Notes: generated by a model not told the origin, from the sequence alone. DNA of 64,000 nucleotides from Oscillospiraceae bacterium (GCA_021203885.1 JAJQAH010000031.1:1-64000), one strand, 5' to 3'. Shown: positions 1-9,832, counted from the stretch's first letter. Numbers and translations are program-made.

Positions 1-1
1 T

Positions 2-361
2 TCCTCCCACCGCCTACTGTGTAGAGGCGGGGGAATCCTTGCGAATTATGTTGAAGCCATGCAAAACGGCGATTCCAAGGCCCTTTCGAATTGTTTTGCG
101 CCCCGCTGCCGCTATTTCGATTACTGCCCGATCACGATTAACCGGCCGAATTATCATGTCTACGGCCGTCAGGGCATCGAGATGTTTTTTCTCAACAAAT
201 TCACTTTCCGTTCGATGGTCCTGACCGACTGCGTAATCGAAGACGACAGGACCGCCAATTTCATTGTATTATACGACGGGATCTATCTGTACGCCCGCGC
301 CACCATCGAACAGCTTTCCGAAGACGGACTGATTGAGGAGCTGACCGTGCGGCCGGCCTGA
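2..361 (+). CDS. NTF2/SnoaL-like protein, 5' end outside window
   Basis: The frame is open from base 2 to a stop at 361, so this is the 3' part of a gene that begins upstream; the ATG at 59 lies inside the open frame. The visible ~119 residues include YVEAMQNGD and an alternation of aromatic and hydrophobic residues ending in LYARATIEQL and LTVRPA. This resembles the cone-shaped NTF2/SnoaL fold, often a small-ligand pocket or isomerase-like domain. A strong hairpin terminator follows 35 bases after the stop, which supports a real transcription unit ending here. No catalytic residues or substrate can be assigned, and the fold call rests on pattern only. Confidence 0.6.
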   Translation, partial: SSHRLLCRGGGILANYVEAMQNGDSKALSNCFAPRCRYFDYCPITINRPNYHVYGRQGIEMFFLNKFTFRSMVLTDCVIEDDRTANFIVLYDGIYLYARATIEQLSEDGLIEELTVRPA

Positions 362-395
362 TCCGGATCTCGGAGACCGATTCGCGCGAAAATAT

Positions 396-438
396 GGCAC
401 GGTTCCCCTTTCCCCGGGGAGCCGTGCCTTCTTTTTTC
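396..438 (+). terminator. Rho-independent terminator, probably bidirectional
   Basis: A 13-bp stem (396-408 with 416-428, one G-T pair) is followed by TTCTTTTTTC on the + strand, ending the NTF2-like gene. Read on the - strand it also lies just beyond the pgsA stop and is followed by a shorter T-rich stretch, so it may serve both convergent units. Confidence 0.85.
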
Positions 439-476
439 TTGTTCTTACTTTTCTTGCTTGACTGGTCTCTTCCGGA

Positions 477-1001
477 TTACATCTCGCCTATAAACATCCT
501 CCAGTTCCGGATAAAATATTCCGCGCCGGACCACACCGTGGTCACGAGGATCACAATAAAGCACACCGTATTCAGCCACGCCGGGATCGGCAGGAGCATC
601 AGGCAGATGCAGATCATCGTGGAGGCTGTCTTGATCTTGCCCGACCACGCGGCCGCGATGACATAGCCCTTGGGCGCCGCCACCATGCGAAGGCCGGAGA
701 CGGCAAACTCTCTGGCGATCACGACCAGCAGGATCCAGGCCGGCATCTGACCCATGTCCACGAACCACAGCATGGCACAGATAACCAGCAGCTTATCCAC
801 CAGCGGGTCCATAAATTTCCCGAAATCCGTAATCTGATCGTAGTGCCGGGCGATGTACCCGTCCAGAAAATCGGTCAGGCACGCCACAACAAATATGCCC
901 AGCGCCACATATACATGTCCGGAAAACTGTACATACAGAAGGATCAGAAAGACCGGTATCAGAACGACCCGGAAGATCGTCAGTTTATTGGCTGTCGTCA
1001 T
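477..1001 (-). CDS. pgsA: CDP-diacylglycerol-glycerol-3-phosphate 3-phosphatidyltransferase
   Basis: This 174-residue integral membrane enzyme makes phosphatidylglycerophosphate from CDP-diacylglycerol and glycerol-3-phosphate, the committed step to phosphatidylglycerol. The CDP-alcohol phosphotransferase signature is intact: D44, D47-G48, A51-R52, G61, D65 and D69. Several hydrophobic helices surround it. The ATG at 1001 has GGAGGAG upstream and lies inside the 3' end of rimO (17-base overlap), so the two are probably translationally coupled. It is the last gene of the leftward run DUF1385-prmC-recA-recX-rimO-pgsA. A recA neighbour is common for pgsA in Firmicutes. The length is typical. Confidence 0.93.
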   Translation of the reverse strand: MTTANKLTIFRVVLIPVFLILLYVQFSGHVYVALGIFVVACLTDFLDGYIARHYDQITDFGKFMDPLVDKLLVICAMLWFVDMGQMPAWILLVVIAREFAVSGLRMVAAPKGYVIAAAWSGKIKTASTMICICLMLLPIPAWLNTVCFIVILVTTVWSGAEYFIRNWRMFIGEM

Positions 1002-2322
1002 GACTGTTCTCCTCCTCCCCGGTCAGATCGCCGTCCAGCGTTCCGGTAATGGTCACCCGGACAAACTGGCCCGGCTCCGGGGATCCGTCAGAAGTGAAGT
1101 AGACGTGGCCGTCCACATCCTGAGAGTCGGCCCAGCTGCGGCCCTGCCAGCATCCCATCTCTTCATTGTATCCCTCACACAGCACCTCTAAGGTGCTGCC
1201 CATACATCTCTCGTTGAATTCATCCATAACGCGCGACTGCAAATCCACCAGGAGTTCTGTGCGTCTGTCGATCACTTCGGCCGGCACCTGGCCGGGCATT
1301 TCGGCTGCGGGGGTGCCTTCCTCCGGTGAAAAAGGAAATATTCCCGCCCGCTCGATCTTCGCTTCCCTGAGGAAATCGCATAACTCCTCGAACTCCGCCT
1401 CTCCCTCTCCGGGCAGTCCGGCGATGATGGATGTTCTCAAAACCAGGCCCGGAATACGCTGCCGCAGCTTATCGAACAGCGCCCGGATCTCGTCTCCGGT
1501 GCCCCGCCTGTTCATGGCGGCCAGAATATCATTGTTGATATGCTGGATCGGAATATCCAGATATTTTAAGATCTTCGGCTGATCGGCAATCACGTCGATC
1601 AGCTCATCGTCCATCTCATCCGGGTACAGATAGTGCAGCCGGATCCAGTGAAAGGGAAGCTTGCACAGCTGCTCCAGCAGCTCCGGCAGCATCCGGCGCC
1701 CGTACAGATCTGTCCCGTAGCGGGTGATATCCTGAGCGATCACGATCAGTTCCCGGCATCCGTGCTGTGCCAGGTCTTCCGCCTCAGCCAGCAGGTCTTC
1801 CATGGGGCGGCTCCGGTAAACGCCCCGCAGGGACGGGATCACACAGTAGGAACAGTGGTTGTCGCAGCCCTCCGCGATCTTCAGGTAGACACTGTATTCC
1901 GGCGTAGTCAGGATCCGCGGAAGTTCCTCTTCCGTATGGTCGATGTCGCCGAACCGGGCCGGACGGTCCCCGGCCTGTAACTGCTCCAGCGCCGAGACGA
2001 TCTCCGGATAGCTGCCCGTGCCGAGTATCCCGTCCACTTCCGGAAGTTCCTGAAAAACCTGATCCTGATAGCGCTGCGTCAGGCAGCCTGTCACCAGCAG
2101 TTTCCCGAGAAGGCCCTGCTCTTTCAGCTGGGCGAGCTGAAGGATATTTTCGATTGCCTCGCTCTTGGCGCTCTCGATGAACCCGCATGTATTCAGCACC
2201 GCGACATCAGCGCCGGCCGGGTCGCTCAGGACTTCATGACCGGCCTGCCGGGTCAGCGCCATCATCTGTTCGGTGTTGATCTGATTTTTCGCGCAGCCGA
2301 GGGAAATGAACGCTACTTTCAA
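985..2322 (-). CDS. rimO: Ribosomal protein S12 methylthiotransferase RimO
   Basis: This radical-SAM enzyme adds a methylthio group to an aspartate of ribosomal protein S12. Features in order are an N-terminal MTTase domain beginning KVAFISLGCAKNQ, the radical-SAM motif CDNHCSYC (three cluster cysteines), and a C-terminal TRAM-like region. The start chosen is TTG at 2322: it follows GAGGAAG at good spacing, gives 445 residues (usual family length ~440), and overlaps the recX stop by four bases. A longer open frame upstream runs through recX and is not needed. It could be confused with MiaB, but S12-type features and length favour RimO. Confidence 0.92.
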   Translation of the reverse strand: MKVAFISLGCAKNQINTEQMMALTRQAGHEVLSDPAGADVAVLNTCGFIESAKSEAIENILQLAQLKEQGLLGKLLVTGCLTQRYQDQVFQELPEVDGILGTGSYPEIVSALEQLQAGDRPARFGDIDHTEEELPRILTTPEYSVYLKIAEGCDNHCSYCVIPSLRGVYRSRPMEDLLAEAEDLAQHGCRELIVIAQDITRYGTDLYGRRMLPELLEQLCKLPFHWIRLHYLYPDEMDDELIDVIADQPKILKYLDIPIQHINNDILAAMNRRGTGDEIRALFDKLRQRIPGLVLRTSIIAGLPGEGEAEFEELCDFLREAKIERAGIFPFSPEEGTPAAEMPGQVPAEVIDRRTELLVDLQSRVMDEFNERCMGSTLEVLCEGYNEEMGCWQGRSWADSQDVDGHVYFTSDGSPEPGQFVRVTITGTLDGDLTGEEENSHDDSQ

Positions 2323-2957
2323 AAGTCTTCCTCTTCTCCGTTTAGTTTCTCTTCCCGCCGGAACCGGTTCATGGCTTCCGAGACCGTGCTCCAGGAAAAA
2401 CCGCGCCGCACGAGCGCGTCGGATACCCGCTTGAATTCTTTCGGATCCCCGCTTTTCCCTTTCAGGTGCGCAGAGATATAACTTTCGACGGTGTCCTGTG
2501 GATCGGGCAACTCTTCCAGCGCCTGATCCCACATCTCTCTGGGTACCCCCCGGCGGTACAGCTCATCCCGGATACGCCGTTCTCCGTACCCCTTGGATGT
2601 GTAATGCCGGACGATGCGTCCGGCATAGGCTGAGTCGTCCAGGTATCCCAGCTGCTCCATGCGCTGGCAGACATCCCGGATCTCTTCTTCCCCGGCCCCC
2701 CAGCGAAACAGGCGGTCGGAGAGTTCCTTTTCGGACATCGGTTTACGTGAAAGCAGGTCGATCGCCCGTTCACGCCGCCGGCTGCGGCCGGCCATCTCTT
2801 CCATCTCGCCGATCTGTTCTTCGGTCAGTTCGCATCCAACGTACAGGGAGTAGTCCAGCACTTCCTGTTCGCCCACTCTGAGCTTTCTCCCGTCATCGAG
2901 CGTGGCCAGCCAGCGGCCTTCCCGATTCCGATCGGGTTCCAGCTCCTGAACGATCAC
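2319..2957 (-). CDS. recX: Regulatory protein RecX
   Basis: RecX binds RecA filaments and limits recombinase activity. The 212-residue product is mostly helical and contains repeated RecX three-helix units such as LSRKPMSEKELSDRLFRWG and LGYLDDSAYAGRIVRHY. The start chosen is GTG at 2957, two bases past the recA stop, with GAGGAG about 12 bases upstream inside recA. The longer frame would run deep into recA and is unlikely. The stop overlaps the TTG start of rimO. Gene order recA-recX matches the classic operon, implying co-transcription and shared SOS control, although no LexA box was identified. Confidence 0.9.
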   Translation of the reverse strand: MIVQELEPDRNREGRWLATLDDGRKLRVGEQEVLDYSLYVGCELTEEQIGEMEEMAGRSRRRERAIDLLSRKPMSEKELSDRLFRWGAGEEEIRDVCQRMEQLGYLDDSAYAGRIVRHYTSKGYGERRIRDELYRRGVPREMWDQALEELPDPQDTVESYISAHLKGKSGDPKEFKRVSDALVRRGFSWSTVSEAMNRFRREEKLNGEEEDF

Positions 2958-2958
2958 C

Positions 2959-4116
2959 TCAGTCCAGCTCCTCGTCAAAGTCCTCAGCGGAAACATCCAC
3001 GCCCCCGCCGGCTGCGGAAGACTCATCCGTCTGTTCCGTGTCCGGCGCGCGGCCGGCGGCCACGGCGGCGATCTGACTCTGTTTGCTCATCAGATTAAAG
3101 GCGTTGTCCCGGATCTGCTGCTCGATGTCCGCGGCTATCTCCGGGTTCTCCGCTAAAAAGGCCTTAGCGGCCTCACGCCCCTGGCCCAGTTTTGTATCTC
3201 CCATGGCAAACCAGGAGCCGGATTTTTGTATGATATCCAGTTTCTGTCCCAGGTCCACCAGTTCTCCGAGCTTGGAAATGCCCTGCCCGTACATGATCTC
3301 AAACTCGGCCTCGCGGAAAGGCGGTGCCACTTTGTTCTTGACGATCTTTGCCCGGGTCCGGTTCCCGACCACTTCGGAGTTGTTCCGGATCGCTTCGGTC
3401 CGGCGTATATCGATCCGCACCGAGGAGTAAAACTTCAGTGCCCGGCCGCCCGTGGTTACTTCCGGGTTCCCGTACATAACGCCGACTTTCTCACGAAGCT
3501 GGTTGAGAAAGATAACCACGCAGTTTGTCTTGGCGATCGATCCGGCCAGTTTCCTCAGAGCCTGGCTCATCAGACGGGCCAGAAGCCCCACATGGGCATC
3601 CCCCATGTCTCCTTCGATCTCTGCCCGGGGCGTCAGCGCCGCCACAGAGTCCACAACCACCACGTCGACGGCGCCGGATCTCACCAGCACCTCGCAGATA
3701 TCCAGTGCCTGCTCTCCGGTATCCGGCTGGGAAACGAGCATGGAATCGATATCCACGCCCAGAGCCCGCGCGTAAGTCGGATCCAGGGCATGTTCGGCGT
3801 CAATAAACGCCACCTCGCCCCCCATCTTCTGGGCCTCCGCCAGAATGTGCAGGGCCAGTGTGGTCTTGCCGGAGGATTCAGGACCGTATATTTCCACGAT
3901 CCGTCCTCTGGGAATCCCGCCGATGCCGAGAGCCAGATCGATGGAAAGGGAGCCTGTCGGGATCGCGTCCACCATGATATTGGGGTTGTCCCCCAGCCGC
4001 ATGATCGACCCCTTCCCGAATGATTTCTCGATCTGCTCCATACAGGTCTCCAGCGCTTTTTTCTTATCCTCTGCGGGAGCCGCAGGCTCAACTGTCGATT
4101 TTCCTTTAGTTGCCAT
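2959..4116 (-). CDS. recA: Recombinase RecA
   Basis: RecA polymerises on single-stranded DNA, drives strand exchange and triggers LexA cleavage. The 385-residue protein has the Walker A motif GPESSGKTT, the core [16 protein letters not shown], and the acidic C-terminal tail typical of RecA. The start at 4116 (MATKGKST) follows GGAAGAGGAAT. An open extension of 18 residues up to 4170 lacks a better ribosome site and is not conserved-looking. prmC lies 20 bases upstream and recX directly downstream. N- and C-terminal tails are rich in Ala and Glu but the core is ordinary. Confidence 0.97.
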   Translation of the reverse strand: MATKGKSTVEPAAPAEDKKKALETCMEQIEKSFGKGSIMRLGDNPNIMVDAIPTGSLSIDLALGIGGIPRGRIVEIYGPESSGKTTLALHILAEAQKMGGEVAFIDAEHALDPTYARALGVDIDSMLVSQPDTGEQALDICEVLVRSGAVDVVVVDSVAALTPRAEIEGDMGDAHVGLLARLMSQALRKLAGSIAKTNCVVIFLNQLREKVGVMYGNPEVTTGGRALKFYSSVRIDIRRTEAIRNNSEVVGNRTRAKIVKNKVAPPFREAEFEIMYGQGISKLGELVDLGQKLDIIQKSGSWFAMGDTKLGQGREAAKAFLAENPEIAADIEQQIRDNAFNLMSKQSQIAAVAAGRAPDTEQTDESSAAGGGVDVSAEDFDEELD

Positions 4117-4136
4117 GATTCCTCTTCCTTTCCGGA

Positions 4137-5000
4137 TCAGCTGCCGACGGCAGCCTCTACCACGCGCCATACGCCCGCGGTGTCCTGATATGTTTTGATA
4201 TCCTGGAACCCGTGTTCCAGAAGCAGCATCTCTACTTTCCCCACCTGACCGATCCCGAGTTCAAAGGCAAGATGTCCGCCTTTTCTCAGGGCGCAGCCCC
4301 ACTGGGATGTGACGGCCCGGTAGAAATCCAGCCCGTCCTCCCCGCCGTCCAGTGCCTGAATCGGCTCATAATCGCGTACGGAGGGGTCCAGGTCTTTGAT
4401 GTCCTCCGTGGGGATGTACGGAGGATTGCAGGCAATCACATTAAAATCCCCCAGATTTGACTGAGGCGGCTGCAGTGCGTCCGCTTTCACCGCCGTTACT
4501 CTGGCGGAAAGGCCTTGCCGGCGGATATTCTGTTTGCAAACACTCAGGGCCGCATCCGAAGAATCAGCCAGGACCACGCTTCGCACATCCGTGTTGGCCG
4601 CCACGGCCAGCCCCACGCAGCCGGTCCCGGCACACAGGTCCAGCATCCTGGCGTCCCCGCCCGCTTCCCGGGTCAGCAGGATCGCACGCTCGGCCAGCAG
4701 TTCAGTATCCATTCTCGGGATCAGCACATCCCTGGATACTTCCATTGTCATACCGTAAAAATCCCATTCTCCGATAATATAGGCCACCGGCTCCCCGTTC
4801 AGGCGGCGCTCCACCAGTTCGCGGGCACGGCGTTCAGCGTCATTTCCGACGTACAGGGACATATCCTGAAGCATCTGTTCTCTGGACTTCTCCGTGGCAC
4901 TGCAAACCAGTTCCCTGGCTTCCACCTGGGCGTTCTCAATGCCCGCTGCTTTCAGCTGACGGCGGATGTCCAGATACAGATTGTTGTAGGTCGTCGCCAC
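4137..5000 (-). CDS. prmC: Peptide chain release factor N5-glutamine methyltransferase PrmC
   Basis: PrmC methylates the glutamine of the GGQ motif of release factors RF1/RF2 using S-adenosylmethionine. The ~287-residue protein has an N-terminal helical domain, the SAM-binding [15 protein letters not shown] and the diagnostic NPPYIP motif. Two in-frame GTG codons could start it (5009 and 5000). AAGGAG sits eight bases before the one at 5000, so that start is preferred. It lies between the DUF1385 gene and recA. A DUF1385-prmC pair is a recurrent arrangement in Clostridia, where prfA often follows; no prfA is present here. Confidence 0.92.
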   Translation of the reverse strand: MATTYNNLYLDIRRQLKAAGIENAQVEARELVCSATEKSREQMLQDMSLYVGNDAERRARELVERRLNGEPVAYIIGEWDFYGMTMEVSRDVLIPRMDTELLAERAILLTREAGGDARMLDLCAGTGCVGLAVAANTDVRSVVLADSSDAALSVCKQNIRRQGLSARVTAVKADALQPPQSNLGDFNVIACNPPYIPTEDIKDLDPSVRDYEPIQALDGGEDGLDFYRAVTSQWGCALRKGGHLAFELGIGQVGKVEMLLLEHGFQDIKTYQDTAGVWRVVEAAVGS

Positions 5001-5028
5001 TATCGTCACTCCTTATTTTTCCAATCGC

Positions 5029-6006
5029 TTACCAGGTATCTTTTCCTTTCTCTTTTGGGATCACCAGCGTCAGTGCCTCTATGCCCACCTCGATCATGGA
5101 ATCGTCCGGTTCGAACGTGGTGAAGTTCTGCATCCACAGGCCCGGCCTGAGCAGGAGGTGTGTCAGCCAGTTGTCATACCGGCCGACCAGACGGTTGAGC
5201 TCGTAACTGATAGCCACCACGGGAAGCAGAAGAATAATTTGGGTCAGAAAGCGAAGCCACATATTGCTCCAGTCTATGAATGCGAACACGATACTGGAAA
5301 CCAGTATGGCAACCACGATGACCACAAACAGGAAACTGGTCCCGCACCTCGGATGGTGGCGGGGCTGGATTCGGACATTTTCGACGGTCAGGGGAAGCCC
5401 GGCCTCATAACAGAAAATGGTCTTGTGTTCCGCCCCGTGGTAGGAATACACACGTCTCATTTCTTTCATTTTCGAGGTCAGATAAAGATAGAGCAGGAAA
5501 ATGACAACTCTCAATACGCCCTCGATCAGACTGTGGATGATCGCAAGGTTGATCCACTGGTCAAAAAAACCGGCCAGAAACGTCGGGAGCAGAAAGAACA
5601 GCGCCACACTGAACACAATACTGATCAGGGCTGTCACACCCACGAGCACGCCGTACGCTCTCTCGCTGCCAAGATGCTTCTCAACCCATTGTTCCATTTT
5701 CGACGGTTCTTCTTTTTCCACTTCCTCTTCGTCCTCACTGGTCAGGTCCGCCGCCCAGAAAAGATCTCCGACCCCGTGGATCAGGGAGGACCCGAAATTG
5801 AATATGCCACGGATGAACGGCCATCCCAGAACCGGGTGTTTATTCGCGGCCCATTTCCTGGGTTCATCCTTGACTTCCAGTTCCCCGTCAAGTTTGCGTA
5901 CCACAGCCGCCCGATTATCCGGCCCCAGCATCGTGATCCCTTCGATCAGCGCCTGGCCTCCGATCGTCGTGCGGAAACGCCTTTCTTTTATTTCTTCATC
6001 ATCCAT
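5029..6006 (-). CDS. DUF1385 family membrane protein (YqhQ-like)
   Basis: This 325-residue protein starts with the family hallmark IGGQALIEGITMLGP. It has several membrane segments (about residues 125-150, 155-180 and 215-270) and the conserved block GAEHKTIFCYEAG followed by RHHPRCGTSF. The His and Cys residues in these blocks are conserved across the family and look metal- or redox-binding, but no biochemical role is established. The ATG at 6006 follows AAGGAGTTACA. The gene heads the prmC-recA-recX-rimO-pgsA run. The family call is secure; the function is unknown. Confidence 0.88.
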   Translation of the reverse strand: MDDEEIKERRFRTTIGGQALIEGITMLGPDNRAAVVRKLDGELEVKDEPRKWAANKHPVLGWPFIRGIFNFGSSLIHGVGDLFWAADLTSEDEEEVEKEEPSKMEQWVEKHLGSERAYGVLVGVTALISIVFSVALFFLLPTFLAGFFDQWINLAIIHSLIEGVLRVVIFLLYLYLTSKMKEMRRVYSYHGAEHKTIFCYEAGLPLTVENVRIQPRHHPRCGTSFLFVVIVVAILVSSIVFAFIDWSNMWLRFLTQIILLLPVVAISYELNRLVGRYDNWLTHLLLRPGLWMQNFTTFEPDDSMIEVGIEALTLVIPKEKGKDTW

Positions 6007-6045
6007 TGTAACTCCTTGTAACTCCTTCCGCCCCGCAGGCCGTAG

Positions 6046-7491
6046 TTATTCAGTCTCTATCGGGAAGCGGACCATAGCCTGGCATCCGCCGCCTTCTGCG
6101 TTTTGTATGATTAATTCTCCGCCGTGCAGTGACATAATCTCGTCACAGACGGCAAGCCCGATGCCGGAGCCTCTCGCATTGGAGGAGCCTTTATAAAATT
6201 TGTATTTCACATAAGGCAGCTCACTCTCAGGGATCCCGGGTCCGTAATCCCGGACGATCACTTCCGCAAAATTGCCTTCCCGCTGAAGAATCACATCGAT
6301 CTGTTTGCCTTCCGTACCTCCGTGTTTGAATGCGTTATCAAGCAGATTGCTGAAGACCTGACGAATGCGCTGCGGATCTCCGTTTATCAGCGGCATATCA
6401 TCATCCGGGATTCTGTCCTCGTAATTCAGTGTGACTCCGCTCTGACGGAAAAACTCCCGATAGGTATATACTGCATCCTCCAGCTCCGCTTTCAGATCCA
6501 TGGGTTCCGCCGAGATTTTAAACTCGCTGCCGGCAATGTGGGAAAACTCCAGCAGTTCCTCCACCATGGAGGACAGCCGCCGGCCCTCGGAAACGATGAT
6601 CCCCATGCCTTTTTTCACATCCTGCGCATCCTGGACTTCCCCGTTCATGATCGTTTCCGCCCAGCCGGTAATCGCAGTCAGGGGCGTGCGCAGTTCGTGA
6701 GATACCGAGGAAATGAATTCCATCTGTGTTTTTTCGGCCTGGCTCAGCTTGTTGGACATGTCGTTAAACGCATTAGTCAGATCACCGATCTCGTTATTGT
6801 TGGTATTTTCGATCTGGATCCCGTAACTTCCGCCGGCGATCTGCTCGGCTGTCTCTGTAATCCTGACCACCGGATCCACGATAATGGTCCGGACAAAGAT
6901 CAGGTTAATCAGACAGATGACAGCCATAATGCCCACCGCCACCGCCAATGCGATCAGAATCATAAGGAGAATCTGCCGGGTAATCAGGGCTGTGGATGTC
7001 ACCACCCTCATAATGCCCACTATCGTCCCGTTATAAATCACAGGGGCAGATACCGCCATGATCCGCTCGCTGGTATTTGGATCCTGTCCGATCCACGTGC
7101 TGATCGTACCGCTAGTCACCGCCTCGTTGATATCCGCCGTTCCCGGGTATATACCGGCCGTCAATCCGGAAGTGGACTGCTCCACGCTGCCGTATCGGCT
7201 CAGGAACTGCAGCTCAAGCCGGTTCTTATCCTCAAAGCCGGAGACGTAGCTGCTGACAGCGGCCCGGTATTCGCTCTGATTATATTTGCCCAAAAAGCCC
7301 ACTGCGGACACGACGGTCTTCTCCAGACCGGTGGATACGCTGCTGTAATAATAGCTGCCCATGGCGATTGAAAACGCGGCCACGCCGGCCAGCAGGATAA
7401 GGCCGGTGGTCAGCAGTGTATTCCGCAGCCACTGGATGCGGACATGCGTTCTTTTCGGTTTTTTCTTCTTTTCCTCGCTGTCGAGCTCCAT
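6046..7491 (-). CDS. Sensor histidine kinase with HAMP domain
   Basis: The 481-residue membrane kinase has TM1 at about 25-47, an extracytoplasmic sensor region (48-165), and TM2 at about 172-200. A HAMP linker and a HisKA domain with phospho-acceptor His265 in SSVSHELRTP follow. The HATPase domain carries an N box (LLDNAFKHGG) and G boxes (DYGPGIPE, GSGIGLAV). It sits 39 bases after the response regulator, so the two form one phosphorelay. Start at 7491 has GGGAGGATACGGGA before it. The signal sensed is unknown; the adjacent lipoprotein may be part of the input or output. Confidence 0.92.
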   Translation of the reverse strand: MELDSEEKKKKPKRTHVRIQWLRNTLLTTGLILLAGVAAFSIAMGSYYYSSVSTGLEKTVVSAVGFLGKYNQSEYRAAVSSYVSGFEDKNRLELQFLSRYGSVEQSTSGLTAGIYPGTADINEAVTSGTISTWIGQDPNTSERIMAVSAPVIYNGTIVGIMRVVTSTALITRQILLMILIALAVAVGIMAVICLINLIFVRTIIVDPVVRITETAEQIAGGSYGIQIENTNNNEIGDLTNAFNDMSNKLSQAEKTQMEFISSVSHELRTPLTAITGWAETIMNGEVQDAQDVKKGMGIIVSEGRRLSSMVEELLEFSHIAGSEFKISAEPMDLKAELEDAVYTYREFFRQSGVTLNYEDRIPDDDMPLINGDPQRIRQVFSNLLDNAFKHGGTEGKQIDVILQREGNFAEVIVRDYGPGIPESELPYVKYKFYKGSSNARGSGIGLAVCDEIMSLHGGELIIQNAEGGGCQAMVRFPIETE

Positions 7492-7530
7492 TCCCGTATC
7501 CTCCCGGGCTGTCTCCGTATCAATCCTGAA

Positions 7531-8226
7531 TTACGCGCTCCATTTATATCCGTAACCCCAGACTGTCGTGATATAGGTGGGATTCTGAGGGTCATCCTCG
7601 ATTTTGACCCGAAGGCGGCGGACATTCACGTCCACGATTTTGACTTCTCCGAAGTAATCACGGCCCCATACGTTTTCCAGGATCTCCTCCCTGGACAGTG
7701 CTTTATCAGGATTGCTCATAAAAAGTTTCATGACATTGAACTCTACCTGGGTCAGCCTGATCCGCTCCCCGTTTTTTTCCAGAGTCCGGTTGCGGATATT
7801 CAGAAGGAAAGGCGGGCTGCTGATCTCCTCCGCCTCTGCCGGAGCCTCTTCCTCGGCCTCCCCCAGGCGGCGGTAAAGCGCATCCACTCTGGCCGTCAGT
7901 TCCGCGGGAGAAAAAGGTTTTGTCACATAGTCATCGGCTCCGGTCATCAGCCCGGTTACCTTATCCATCTCCTGGGTGCGGGCGGTCAGCATAATGATGC
8001 CCATTTTCATATTGCTGGCCCGGATCCGCCTGCATACCTCAAATCCGTCGATATCCGGCAGCATAATGTCCAGCAGAGCCACACGGATATCCGGGTTGTT
8101 CTGCAGCTGTTCCATCGCTTCTTCTCCTGTGGCGGCCTCGATGGTCTCATAGCCGGCACGCTTCAGGTTGATTACCACGAAGCTTCGGATATTGTCCTCA
8201 TCTTCCAAAACCAGTATTTTTTTCAC
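7531..8226 (-). CDS. OmpR/PhoB-family response regulator
   Basis: The 231-residue protein has a receiver domain with phospho-acceptor Asp53 (LLDIMLPDIDG), the acidic pocket near E8/D9, and the conserved Lys in VTKPFSPAEL. A C-terminal winged helix ends VDVNVRRLRVKIEDDP...GYGYKW. It is a DNA-binding transcription factor activated by the neighbouring kinase. The start is GTG at 8226, with GAGG eight bases upstream. The order lipoprotein-regulator-kinase, each within about 45 bases, suggests one transcript. Targets cannot be predicted from the sequence. Confidence 0.93.
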   Translation of the reverse strand: MKKILVLEDEDNIRSFVVINLKRAGYETIEAATGEEAMEQLQNNPDIRVALLDIMLPDIDGFEVCRRIRASNMKMGIIMLTARTQEMDKVTGLMTGADDYVTKPFSPAELTARVDALYRRLGEAEEEAPAEAEEISSPPFLLNIRNRTLEKNGERIRLTQVEFNVMKLFMSNPDKALSREEILENVWGRDYFGEVKIVDVNVRRLRVKIEDDPQNPTYITTVWGYGYKWSA

Positions 8227-8268
8227 GGCTCCGTCCTCACTTTCGCGTGGTTAAAAGTAGTTAAGCAT

Positions 8269-9693
8269 TCAGCTTGCACTCCAGTCGGCTTGGATCATGG
8301 AGAAGCTGTCAATCAGCTCCTCCTGACTGATCCCGCAGTTCCAATTCGTATCGGTCTCATAAAAACAGGCGGAATAAATCACTTCATTTTCCTCCAGCAA
8401 AATAAACCTTCCATCCTGAACGGCCCTGGAATTCCTGTTCGTCCCTGAAATGCGGTCGATCGACAGGAACGGTTCGGCCCCATCTGTATTTTCATCTCCG
8501 TTGGGCAGGTAATAAAAAGTGACCGTACGTACAGTGACGGCATTCTCATCCTCCTCACCCCTGGCCGCGGTCACGCACCCCTCCCATGTTTCCGGAAAGG
8601 CGATATACCAGCCGTCGTCGTAACAGTGAAAGGTCTCCTTAACCTGCTGTCTCTGTCCGTCCGCATCAAACTCATACCAGTGCATCAGATACATCGGCTT
8701 CGATTCCACCGGATCCGAAGACTTGGATTCATCCGACATCTGGGGGAGTTCTTCCGGGATGGGCAGATCCAGAATCCCGTTTCCCGTGATATCGGTTCCG
8801 TATACGTCCTGAAAATCGGTATAACTCCGCATGGTAGAACTGCTGATCCCGCTCGCCTCGTCCAGGGTCAAATTGACCAGCTGTTCCTCTTCAAAGGCCA
8901 GCACGTCGGTGATATAATCATCTTCTGCTTCGCCATTATGATCGATGGTGATCTCCGAGGTGACAAACAGGGCGGGCTGCTCGTCTGTCAGGCAGCCTTC
9001 TTTGGCATCTTTAACCGAGACCAGATGCTGGGAAAGATCCGTCTGCGACGTCAGGACCATCAGTCCGTCGCTGTATTCATACAGCTCCGCATGTCCAATC
9101 TGCTCGGACTCATTTGACTGGATCAGCAGGATCTCCTGCTGGTTGTCCTGATCCACGTCCATAACAGCACTCTGCGTAAATCCGCTGTACATCAGTTCCA
9201 CAACATCGTAATCTTCTTCCACCAGTTTGTAGGCGCCGATCGCCCGCACATCCGTACTGATCTGCCAGATCACGACTGGATCCAGCAGGCCGTCTCCGCT
9301 GAGATCGACAAAATCGATCGAATAAATACCGGCTGCCTCCCCTTCAATAATCCAGGTCGTCTCGTATGCCTCTCCATTGTCTGTCTGATGGAAAAAATAG
9401 ATTTTTATCGGTTTTTCGTCATCCGGGACAGAGAAGAAAGCAACCGCCGTCTCTTCCTCCCCGTCCTGATCAAGATCGTGAAGCTGGATATTCTGAGTAT
9501 TGTCGCCCGCCGTCGGAGGAGAATACTCCGCCCCCAGATCTTCCTGTACCTGACTGACGGCCGTCTGCAGCTCCCCGTAGTCATCCGGCAGTTTGGGAAG
9601 CTGATATAAATCCTCTCCGGCCGTGAATGCGCAGCCGGTCAGCAGAAAAATCAGGCTCAGCAAAACCAGCGGCATTTTGATTTTCCTTTTCAC
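8269..9693 (-). CDS. Large predicted lipoprotein with FG-GAP-like acidic repeats
   Basis: The product (474 residues from the GTG at 9693) begins VKRKIKMPLVLLSLIFLLTGC, a signal peptide with lipobox LTGC, so it should be lipid-anchored outside the membrane. The mature part has repeated Asp-rich loops such as DLDQDGEEE, DLSGDGLLD and DVDQDNQQE. These resemble calcium-binding FG-GAP/VCBS-type beta-propeller blades. GGGAGGGAGA precedes the GTG; an in-frame TTG at 9735 is less likely. It is the first gene of the lipoprotein/regulator/kinase unit, suggesting a cell-surface sensor or a regulated target. No enzyme activity is recognised. Confidence 0.7.
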   Translation of the reverse strand: MKRKIKMPLVLLSLIFLLTGCAFTAGEDLYQLPKLPDDYGELQTAVSQVQEDLGAEYSPPTAGDNTQNIQLHDLDQDGEEETAVAFFSVPDDEKPIKIYFFHQTDNGEAYETTWIIEGEAAGIYSIDFVDLSGDGLLDPVVIWQISTDVRAIGAYKLVEEDYDVVELMYSGFTQSAVMDVDQDNQQEILLIQSNESEQIGHAELYEYSDGLMVLTSQTDLSQHLVSVKDAKEGCLTDEQPALFVTSEITIDHNGEAEDDYITDVLAFEEEQLVNLTLDEASGISSSTMRSYTDFQDVYGTDITGNGILDLPIPEELPQMSDESKSSDPVESKPMYLMHWYEFDADGQRQQVKETFHCYDDGWYIAFPETWEGCVTAARGEEDENAVTVRTVTFYYLPNGDENTDGAEPFLSIDRISGTNRNSRAVQDGRFILLEENEVIYSACFYETDTNWNCGISQEELIDSFSMIQADWSAS

Positions 9694-9832
9694 CGGGCCA
9701 TCTCCCTCCCTGCCGTTGAGGCCTTTTTTCTCCAAATCTTAACCATTTTATCCTATCATATATAGGAAAAAAATTCAATGATTTTTCCCAAAAACCTCGA
9801 ATTCACAGCCCGTACGGCCAGGTGAAAAACAC

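Noticed and set aside
5158-7371. Open frames of 287 and 349 residues on the + strand
   Set aside because: They oppose the DUF1385 and histidine-kinase genes and are rich in His, Gln and Arg as typical shadows are.
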